In this document: one piece after another, positions 55,079 through 64,000 of the stretch | Numbering within the stretch: the first letter of the stretch is position 1 | How the letters are laid out: each line of letters opens with the position of its first letter | Assembly (NCBI GenBank): GCA_045837725.1 | Contig: JBEWZL010000202.1 | Coordinates: 124,001 to 188,000, forward strand | DNA length: 64,000 bases | Direction: 5' to 3' | Origin: Vermamoeba vermiformis | Lineage: Eukaryota; Tubulinea; Echinamoebida | Position numbers and translations under genes: made by a program | Notes under the pieces: generated by a model | Told to the model about the DNA's origin: nothing | The model's database searches: none | What the model saw: only the letters and a program-made list of their open reading frames with translations

Positions 55079-57500
55079 TTAACCAAGGATAATATTTGCC
55101 AATAGTAAAGCCATTCCTAAGCACGATAACTGACTTGCGCTTGAAACAGTAGCAGATCCGGGAGTTTTCGTTGATGGAGAGTTGGGTAACCTTCCCGAAG
55201 CATCAGGCACTATTATAGCAGTGTTAATATCAAACTTATTGAGTATAAGCGGGCGCCTTAATATTAAGGGCTCAAACTTACCTGCGAAAGTGACAGTGAC
55301 ACGTGTCACAGTGTCAAAAGTGTCAACGGCTGTGAATGTCACTTGGTTGCTCGAGCCGTCAGCGACAGTGGGCGTAGCTTCGATCATCAGTTCAGTGCCC
55401 GAAAGTTCAGTAATGGTCATGAACGACGGAACATTGGTCACATTCAATGAGACGCACACATCGAAGGACTCAACGGCTAACATTTATCAGTTAGTTATAC
55501 TCCGACAAAGTGGTATTGATGTGATGAACACTTACATGAACAAGACACGTTGAGCGAGAGTGTTTGATTGACGGTCAAATCGTAACTTGTACCGACGGAG
55601 ATGACAGGCGGTTGATTCAACAGCACTACAAACCAGTCAGAATTACCTCATTAGTTGAATTAACTTATTAATTTAATATTCATTACCTTTAGCGGCTTTA
55701 AGTGGATTGACTCGTCCGTAACCATATTCATTGTCCTAGAGATCAATCGCGGAATTAGAGAAATTTCAGTTGATCAAAGCGATAATCAATATACCCTGCC
55801 GGGAGTTCCAATGTCAGTAGCAGTGTTCTGCAACAGATTTCTAATGTCGTCAGCGGTAACGCCAGGCTTGGCAGACATCAACAGCGCCGAGATTGCAGCG
55901 ATGCAAGGTGTGGCCATGGAAGTGCCCGTCAAATAGTTGTAAGAGCCTTGAAACAAAGGCACTGTGTTGTAAATGTACGTTCCTACATAAAGAAAAACCA
56001 AATCAGTATTACGTTGCGTATCGTCAAAAAATTTCAATTCGATAATGAAACATAGATCCGGCAAAAGTGATTTATTTTAAGGCTGGATACTAGCTCCATA
56101 GTAATTAATGAGCTGAAACAATGTTTCGCATTGCTAGCAAAAGATATTTTATGAAAATAAAATTCATCGTGAAAAATTGGTGTCACAGATATTTTTTTTG
56201 AACGCGAACTTACCAGGCGCAGAAATATCAACAAAACTGTTCGTAGTTGAAGACGGAGAACGAGTGCCGTCTTGTTGCAGATTGGCCACGGTGAATGAAT
56301 TGACGAAAGCACCAGGATAGTTCGGTGCGTTGTTATTATTTTGGTAACTGTTGCCAGCTGCTACGACGACTAATACGCCCTTTTGAACGGCGTAATTTAC
56401 AGCGGCTTCTAATGACGAAGAATTCGTCAAGCCCTGAAATTTGATTGGTCAGATCCGAATCTGATTTTTTTTGCGGTTTCATTTTTAGACTTACGCCGAC
56501 ACTTAAATTGATGATGTTAGCTCCTGCATTCGTAGTATCGGTGATACACTTCATCCAATCATCATAATAACCGGATCCAGTGCTGTCAAGTACTTTTCCG
56601 ACCATCAAATTAACTCCGTAAGCAATACCAGCAACGCCTAATGATTACAAATACTGGTCAAATAACGGGATTATTATAGTCAATATAATACCATACCAAC
56701 AGCGTTATTTGTTGTTGCAGCAGCAATTCCAGAGACGTGTGTTCCTAAACGGAAATTAAAAATCTATTTTTGAATCTATTACTTTAATAATCGAGTCCTT
56801 ACCATGAATATAATCATCGGTAATATTAGTATTACCACTGACGTAATTATATCCCCAAATAATGTGAGACGTGTCAACATCTTCGTGGTCCAATGCAATT
56901 CCAGAATCACAGACAGCGATAGTCTTGATAATCAAAATTAATCTTGTCCTTCTTAATCAGACTTTGTATCTTTACTTACGATGTTTTTCAATCGTGTCTG
57001 ATCCCAAGGGATAAGATTCCAAACTTGATCCATTTGAATGTCAGGCAAACTCCATTGATTACTCCAACCAGGATCATTAGGAACAACTAATGCGTGGCCT
57101 ACGGTGCGAATCAAAAATCGTAAATAAAGTGAATTGAAGCCGATCTTTTCGGCTTACCTTGTGGAACCTCTTCAACATGAGCAAATCTCGGGTCCCCTCG
57201 TAGAGACGTAATATCTAAATCATCGGGGACCTAAAAAATAATAAATAAATCATTAATTGAACGGCCTGACCTTAACGGAATTCTACCATAAACAAATCTA
57301 ATTGAACCTACCTCAATAGAAGCGCCACCGAACTCTGGAAATTCATGCACGATGGATCCAATATTAGATGCAATATCTTTGACTCGTTGTCCTTCAGCTG
57401 CAGAACTACCAGACTGCTTGACATAGATCCTCTTTGCTGAGGCCTGCAAGATCAAGCCAACGAGGGCAATAGCAACAAAAATATTATGTTTTGTGGTCAT
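55079..57500 (-). CDS. Subtilisin-like serine protease 1
   Basis: Secreted S8 protease, about 10 exons. Signal peptide MTTKHNIFVAIALVGLILQASA, then an I9-like propeptide (RIYVKQSGSSAAEGQRV ... DPRFAHVEEVPQG). Catalytic domain: Asp in VCDSGIALDHED, His in HGTHVSGIAAAT, oxyanion Asn in VVVAAGNSYQ, Ser in LTGTSMATPCIAA. A beta-sandwich C-terminal domain (VSLNVTNVPSFMTITEL, VTFTAVDTFDTVTRVTVTF) is followed by a Ser/Thr linker and a terminal hydrophobic stretch (CLGMALLLANIILG) that looks like a GPI-anchor signal. All triad residues are present. The junction near 55480-55545 before AVESFDVCVSL could not be made to fit cleanly. It is the twin of subtilase 3. Confidence 0.85.
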
Positions 57501-57649
57501 CGTGGTCGTGGTATCTGCAGTTGACTTAAATTGCGCGTATCTTGCGAGCTTGACATTTCAGAATTACCTTAAATGGATCCTAGATCTGATTTTCGATTAT
57601 GTGCACACAAAATGATTTTTAATCTTTATATCCGATAATAGAAAAGAAG

Positions 57650-59245
57650 TACTCACAAGGCTTGCCAAAGGATCGTAATCAATGTACCTTCGTTCATCAC
57701 AAAAACGACAGTCTCTGCTACTCAATTGACGTTGAGTGCTAATCCTACGAGTGCTGATATTGGTAGCTACGTGGTGACATTTGACGGTCAATGAAGCGCA
57801 CGTGTCAAATTCAGCTGTCGACAAGAATACAAGTTATTACGTTAAAATAATACGGTTTGAATATTATAATAAAGTAGTATTCTACTATAAGAGCTATATC
57901 GTTCTGTGAATTACTTACATGAACAAGTGACATCCAGTTTGAACGGCTGATCAACAATCAAATCATAACCAGTATCCGCTGATATTACTGGCGGCCCACT
58001 AGATATACTCGCTAATGCTATAAACCATATGAGACCTCCTGAAATAGAACCGATAATACTATACGGTAGTACATACTCATGGCAGCTTCGAGCGGATTAA
58101 TTTTTCCGTAGCCGTACTCGTTGTCCTTGCCAGGCTCGCCAAGATCAATCGCAGTGCTTTGCAACGGATCAGTGAGCTCTTGCACGGTGATATCAGGCGA
58201 TCGCCATCATCAGCGCTGCGACACCTGCGACAACTGGAGCTGCTTGTGAAGTGCCAGTAAACAACGCGTATCCCGATGTTGATGGCACTGTGCCTTCAAT
58301 TAGCGTGCCTAAAACGATCGTATTTCAGAAATCCCACGGAGAAATATAGTAGTCTAGCGATATTGACTTGAAAGTTGAACGCTTGCACTCAAATTGATAA
58401 TGAATAAATTGTCTTAATATAGCAGCAGCTATTGTACTTATTTGTCGTTCGTTCAAAAAGCAGTGAAAATAGCCCATAAAGAAGGCTTGTTACGAACTTA
58501 CCAGGCGCAGAAATATCGACAAAACTGTTCGACGTGGAAGTAGGATGCCTAGTATCGTCTTGTTTTATATTGGCCACTGTGAATGAGTTAGCAAAAGCTC
58601 CCGGAAAAAGCGCTGCATTGCCGTCTGCTCCCGTGTTGCCAGCTGCTGCCACCACTTACACTCCTGCAAACCCAATTAATCATTTGACAGCCGGTATATT
58701 TGCATTATATACCATGATCTACTGCGTAATTAACTGCGTCTTCAAATGGTGCGTAGTAACCAAGGCCCTGAAATTTCGGCAGAAAGATCTAGATCCGTGA
58801 ATGGATTTGGTGCTTACTCCCAGGCTCAAGTTAATAATATTAGCGCCATTGTTCGTAGCGTCAATAATACATTTCATGAACGCATCATAGTGGCCAAGAC
58901 CTTTCGAGTCAAGGACTTTTCCAATTATTAAATTAACTCCGTACGCTATTCCCGCCATTCCTGCAGCGAATTATAACTTAAATATTAGTTATAAGATTAT
59001 TTATGCATACCAATAGTATTATCTGTTGTCGCTGCAAGGATCCCAGTAACATGAGTTCCTAAAAAGGAAATTTGGTTTAAGTGGGTAACTTCGAAGATAC
59101 GCATCTCTATCTATCGGATCTTACCATGCTCGTAATCGTCAGTAGCATCCGTGTCATTATTTACGTAATCGAATTGCCAGATTACGCGAGAGGCGTCGAG
59201 ATCCGGATGTGTGAAGTTGAATCCACTGTCGCAGACCGCTACTGT
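57650..59245 (-). pseudogene. Subtilisin-like protease 2, truncated and broken
   Basis: A more diverged subtilase. VCDSGFNFTHPDLDASRVIW (Asp), HGTHVTGILAATT (His), VVAAAGNTGADG (Asn) and FTGTSQAAPVVAG (Ser) can all be seen. The first part (signal, propeptide) is absent: homology stops at 59245, where sequence from the LRR gene begins. There is a TAA in the strand before the oxyanion Asn (GV-stop-VVAAAGN) and a one-base loss after ALMMAIA. The C-terminal domain is degenerate. A working enzyme is unlikely. Confidence 0.8.
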
Positions 59246-59528
59246 CTATGCCCACAGCTGGTTTTCATTTGATACACTAAAGACCTAAGAATAGTAAATA
59301 ATATTAAAAATGGACGAAGAAAGCTGTGCTGAGAATTTGATGGCGGATCCAAAAATTGCATTAAATTTTTTCGAAAAAATTCTGAAAATATTGTATGCGC
59401 TATTAAATTATTATTGTTTATGACTAAATAATTTTTTCAAATAATATTAGATTATTTTAATTAATACAGGCTCGACTTACATCGGATGGCGGTTTCTTCT
59501 CCTCTTCTACGCCGAATAATTCTTCCAT
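59246..59528 (-). pseudogene. Duplicated 5' fragment of the LRR gene
   Basis: MEELFGVEEEKKPPSD starts at 59528 exactly as at 54672. The intron has the same borders, and the second exon (VFSVSNENQLWA) ends abruptly after about 13 codons, where subtilase 2 sequence begins. It is a truncated copy made by the local duplication. Confidence 0.85.
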
Positions 59529-59972
59529 AGTAGTCTGATATCATTAAATAACTAATATATCACGTTTTGTTGGTTTCAGCTTCTGTGCGCCGTACAAAAC
59601 GCGTTATCTGAAACGCGTGCATTTTTGTTGCTTTTCTCGCGACCGAAACAAAAGAAATAAAACTGCTATGAAAGAAATGGGCGTGACGATTGCTTTAGGG
59701 TGTAATTACTCAAAGACGAAGTCTGGATAGCTCTACTGCGCAAGCAAAAACTTGGCCTCGGACTTGAGTGATGAAGCCAATGCTGACGATAAATCCAACG
59801 ATGCCTAGAGCGACAAAAATGAAATGGTTTGTGGTCATTTTGAAGCATTTTAATGATGAAATAAGATACGACTTAAATTTTTCTGTTGTTGCTGTTTGGC
59901 CGTTACTACGAACTTTCGAAGCACGTGCGCAATGAATTAAGCAAATTGCAACGATTGATTTATCTTAAGAAC

Positions 59973-62422
59973 TTAACCAAGGATAATATTTGCCAATAAG
60001 AAAGCCATTCCTAACCACGATAACTGACTTGCGCTTGAAACAGAAGCAGAGCCGGGAGTTTTCGTTACTGGAGAGTTGGGTAAACTTCCCGAAGCATCAG
60101 GCACTGTTATAGCAGTGTTAATATCAAAGTTATTGAGTATAAGCGACGCCTTAATTCTTAAGGGGCTCTTACCTGCGAAAGTAACGGTGACACGTGTCAC
60201 GGTGTCAAAAGTGTCAACGGCGGTGAATGTCACTTGATTGCTTGAGCCATCAGCGACAGTCGGCGTAGCTTCGATCATCAGTTCAGTGCCCGAAAGTTCA
60301 GTGACAGTCATGAACGACGGAACATTGGTCACATTCAATGAGACGCACACATCGAAGGACTCAACGGCTAACATTTATCGGTTAGTCATACTTGTATACT
60401 GTGGACTTAAAGTGATGAATACGTACATGAACAAGACACGTTGAGCGAGAGTGTTTGATTGACGGTCAAATCGTAACTTGTACCGACGGAGATGACAGGC
60501 GGTTGATTCAACAGCACTACAAACCGAGTCAGAATTAACTGAATTAACTTATTCATTGAATTCCTACCTTTAGCGGCTTTAAGTGGATTGACCCTTCCGT
60601 AACCATATTCATCGTCCTAGAGATCAATCGCGGAATTAGGTGATAAGTTATTGAGGGAAATTTCAGTTGATCAAAGCGAGGAATAATATACCTTGCCGGG
60701 AGTTCCAATGTCAGTGGCAGTGTTCTGCAACAGATTTCTAATGTCGTCAGCGGTAACGCCAGGCTTGGCAGACATCAACAGCGCCGAGATTGCAGCAATG
60801 CAAGGTGTGGCCATGGAAGTGCCGGTCAAATAGCTGTAAGAGCCTTTAAACAAAGGCACTGTGTTGTAAATAGCCGTTCCTACAAAAAACCAAATCAGAA
60901 TAATGCAAATAATGTTAACATAGATCTCGATAACGAAAAATAGATCCGGCTTAGTGATTTATTTTAAGGCTGGATTCTAGCTCCATGGTCAATAATGAGA
61001 AGTAATGTTTCGCATTGCGAGTAAACGATATTTTACGAAATTCACTGTTATTGTGTCCTATCGGTCACTTGTGAAAAATTGGTCCAATCACAGATATTTT
61101 TTTTGATAGCGAACATACCAGGCGCGGATATATCAACAAAACTGTTCGTAGTTGAAGATGGCGAACGAGTGCCGTCTTGTTGCAGATTGGCCACGGTGAA
61201 TGAATTGACAAAAGCACCAGGATAGTGCGGTGCGTTGTTATTACTTTGGTAGGTGTTGCCAGCCGCTACTACGACTAACACACCCTTTTGAACGGCGTAA
61301 TTTACAGCGGCTTCTAAATCCGAAGAATTCGTCAAGCCCTGAAATTTGATTGGTCAGATCCGAATCTGATTTTTTTGAGGATATACCCATTTTCAGACTT
61401 ACGCCGAAACTTAAATTGATGATGTTAGCTCCTGCATTCGTAGTATCGGTGATACACTTCATCCAGTCGTCATAATAACCGTATCCAGTGCTGTCAAGTA
61501 CTTTTCCGACCATCAAATTAACTCCGTACGCAATACCAGCGACGCCTAATGATTACAAATAATGGTCAAATAACGGGATTATTATAATCAATAAATACCA
61601 TACCAACAGCGTTATTTGTTGTTGCAGCAGCAATTCCAGAGACGTGTGTTCCTAAACGGAAATGTTATTTTTAACATTTTGATCTATTTTGAATCTATTC
61701 TAATCAAGCCCTTACCATGAAAATGATCATCGGTAATATTGGTATTACCACTGACGTAATTATATCTCCAAATAATGTGAGACGTGTCAAGATCTTCGTG
61801 ATCCAAAGCAATTCCTGAATCGCAGACAGCGATAGTCTTGATAATCAAAATTAATATTGTCCTTCATAACCAGACTTTGTATCTTTACTTACGATGTTTT
61901 TCAATCGCGTCTGATTCCAAGGAATAAGATTCCAAACTTGATCCATTAACAGACTTTTTGGACCCCATTGATTGCTCCAACTAGGATCGTTAGGAACAAC
62001 TAATGCGTGGCCTACGGTGCGAATCAAAAATTGCAAATATTAACTTAACGCTGATCTATTTAGACTTACCCTGTGGAACCTCTTCAACATGAGCAAATCT
62101 CGGGTCCCCTCGTAGAGACCTAATATCTAAATCATCTGGGACCTAAATGTAATAAGTTACCGCATTAGTTGAACGGTCTGACCTTAACGGAATTCTAGCA
62201 TAAAACAAATAAAACAAATCGGATTAAACCTACCTCGATAGAAGCGCTACCGAACTCTGGAAATTCATGCACGATGGATCCAATGTTAGATGCAATATCT
62301 TTGACTCGCTGTCCTTCAGCTGCAGAACTTCCAGACTGCTTGACGTAGATCCTCTTTGCCGAGGCCTGCAAGATGAAGCCAACGAGGACAATAGCAACAA
62401 AAAGATTATGTTTTGTGGCCAT
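59973..62422 (-). CDS. Subtilisin-like serine protease 3
   Basis: Near-identical paralogue of subtilase 1 with the same exon plan and flanks. The start, MATKHNLFVAIVLVGFILQA, is at 62422 or at an immediately adjacent ATG. Propeptide with GSSAAEGQRVKDIASNIGS. Catalytic Asp in VCDSGIALDHED, His in HGTHVSGIAAAT, Asn in VVVAAGNTYQSN, Ser in LTGTSMATPC. C-terminal beta-sandwich and a hydrophobic end (WLGMAFLLANIILG) compatible with a GPI anchor. It is expected on the cell surface or in the endolysosomal lumen. Differences from copy 1 are mostly in introns and silent sites, which points to a recent duplication under constraint. Confidence 0.85.
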
Positions 62423-62689
62423 CGTGCGGTGTTCAAGCGGTTAAAAGAAAAGTCAACTTTTGATGCTTCCAAGAATAAATTGCCTCCCTCCTCTAGTGCT
62501 TTCTTTGTCCCGTCACAATAGTAGCCAACGGTCAACTCCAGAGGCAAGAACTGGGTAGCTTTTTTGCGAAAGGGAAAGGTATCAACCGTTTGATTAATTT
62601 ACGCATCTTTGCGAGCCTGACATTGACATGTTCAGAATTACCGTTAATAGATTTACGATTATGCGCACACAAATGATTTTTTAATCTTT

Positions 62690-63075
62690 ATATTCGATAA
62701 TAGAAAAGAAGTACTCACAAGTCTTGACAAAGATTGTAATAATAGTTCCAAACCATGACGTTAACTGACTGGCATCCGACGTTGCAGATCTAGGCTTTGA
62801 AGGTGACTCCAGGGGCAAAGTATGCAGTGCCAACTATACTAATATCAATATCATGCTTAAAATCAAGACAAACGTTACCGTTAAAAGCGACATGTAGAAC
62901 CGTTCCAAGTTGAAAACGTCACCACGTGGTGCTACCAATATTCGCACTCGTAGCAGTCAATCTCAATTAAGTCGCAGAAACTGATGAACGAAGGCATATT
63001 GAAGACGGTCAATGGCGCGCATTAATTTTGCCGTAACCGTACTCGTTGTCCTTGCCAGGCTCGCCAAGATCAGAA
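62690..63075 (-). pseudogene. Relic of subtilase 2 3' region
   Basis: The sequence following subtilase 3 parallels that following subtilase 1. It shares the stretch around AGAAAAGAAGTACTCACAAG (62703; 57642 in copy 1) and ends with a block coding DNEYGYGK near 63030-63060, matching subtilase 2 at 58115. Between them most of the gene is lost. Similarity stops near 63075. Confidence 0.65.
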
Positions 63076-63465
63076 ATTTGAATGTAGGTAGGATCAGATT
63101 CCATTTTGGCTTTGTGGCGCCAAAAGAACCTTATATTTGAATATCTAATCCGACCGTAATAATTGCACGCCCAAGTGATAAATGAAATAAATACGTATTT
63201 CAATAACAAGAGCCAGCAGATCTGAACCAGCTCTGAATTTCCTGAACACGAAGGATTAGATTTCAGTATTGGTCGAGCATTCCATTGTACATTGGATAAT
63301 TTATTCACAGAACCAACCACAAAAACATAATAGACAAAAGTCAAATCCATCCGAAATTTCTTAAAATTCTTTTCGAGTTTCGCAACCCCCAACAAAAATA
63401 TTTGGATAATTTCAGAACATTAGTCCAGTCTAAATTTGAACGCGTAACCACAAAAAACAGAGAAA
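63076..63465. other. Intergenic region before cupredoxin gene
   Basis: No supported gene. It lies past the end of the duplicated block and includes the promoter of the next gene. Confidence 0.35.
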
Positions 63466-64000
63466 ATGAACAAAAATATTCAGTTGTGCTTACTCATCCT
63501 GGGTGGATTTGCTTTACTAGCTTCTTGTACGTGGCTTCTGAAGCAAGATGTGGCCCCTCTAACATTATCCTATAGGCGAAGAATATATCTTAGAATGGAA
63601 CTCATACGTTAATTATAAAAACACAATCAACATTGGGTACGTGTTACCTCGATCCAGAATTCCTGTAGTCACTCGGTCTAATGTTCATCGCAGGGATACC
63701 ATTACTTGGATTACGTGGGATGGAGAAACTCATTCAGTCCAAACTATTGACGGAACTGGCGAGCTAGATTCAGGATTTTTTACTGGATCGCTAAATCGTA
63801 AGAAAATTATTGACCTATAAAGATAATATGATATTCTAACGTGGCTTAAATGTAACAGAAAATGCTTCGTTTAGCCATACCTTCAATAAGGCTGGCACTT
63901 TCAAGTACTATTGCTCGTTGCACGCATCTATGATGATGGGCGAAGTCACTGTTATTGACCCTAATGGTAATTTTCCTAGCGTTACTTTCATAATGTAATT
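63466..64000 (+). CDS. Secreted cupredoxin (plastocyanin-like), 5' part
   Basis: Exons 63466-63526, 63576-63636, 63694-63797 and 63859-63966 join in frame; the gene continues beyond the window. A signal peptide (MNKNIQLCLLILGGFALLAS) precedes a single cupredoxin domain. The type 1 copper ligands are visible: His in DGETHSVQT, then Cys, His and Met in KYYCSLHASMMMGEV (C-x2-H-x4-M spacing as in small blue copper proteins). VTWITWDG-like strands and the GTFKYYC strand fit the plastocyanin/azurin fold. Outside plants such proteins carry electrons or bind copper extracellularly. The 3' part may add a linker, anchor or second domain that cannot be seen. Confidence 0.85.

Noticed and set aside
1-64000. 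Viral, transposon, CRISPR or bacterial-operon content
   Set aside because: No reverse transcriptase, integrase, transposase, capsid, terminal repeat or CRISPR array was recognised; genes carry spliceosomal introns throughout.

Overview
The window is a gene-dense, intron-rich nuclear segment of a free-living protist. Genes have many short GT-AG introns (mostly about 50-180 bases, GTAAGT or GTACGT donors). One intron has the marks of the minor AT-AC spliceosome. Gene content fits an amoebozoan (protosteloid, variosean or Physarum-like) better than a plant, fungus or animal: a diaphanous-type formin, many TKL-type kinases including one with an extracellular propeller and Ig-like domain, a CRT-like transporter, a TOM1/GPR137-type 7TM protein, and Asn-rich low-complexity inserts. 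The species assignment is inference; no rRNA or marker gene is present.

Layout. 1-8 kb: the tail of a CAMK/CHK2-type kinase, an LRR protein, a C2H2 zinc-finger protein, an unrecognised acidic protein, a type I membrane protein and a small secreted Cys-rich protein, followed by a short tandem repeat. 8.3-20.8 kb: a SAP-domain protein, the formin, the ribosome-quality-control factor VMS1/ANKZF1, a small membrane-like protein, an LRMDA-like LRR protein (AT-AC intron) and mitochondrial ribosomal protein uS9m. 21-38 kb: three paralogues of a P-loop GTPase (A lacking its membrane anchor, B tail-anchored, C a pseudogene, plus a stray fragment). Among them lie an LRR / degenerate AAA+ / TKL kinase fusion, a PA-domain 7TM protein and a dynamin-like GTPase. 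38-46 kb: the CRT-like transporter, a FYVE-SAP-RING E3 ligase, an F-box membrane protein and the TOM1-like 7TM protein. 46-51 kb: a kinase-tail relic and the receptor TKL kinase. 51-63 kb: two small genes, an LRR protein, and a locally duplicated block of subtilisin-like proteases in which two copies look intact and two are broken. The window ends in a partial cupredoxin gene.

Themes. The region mixes housekeeping genes (uS9m, VMS1, formin, dynamin-like, CRT) with a young accessory layer of signalling kinases, large GTPases and secreted proteases. That layer shows recent duplication, truncation and decay. The most unusual object is the gene at 23386-27163. It joins ribonuclease-inhibitor-type LRRs to a domain that follows the AAA+ ATPase fold but lacks the Walker A loop, the Walker B glutamate and the sensor-1 asparagine, and then to an apparently active TKL kinase. 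Exon boundaries were read by eye from splice consensus and reading-frame continuity; those called uncertain should be treated as such.
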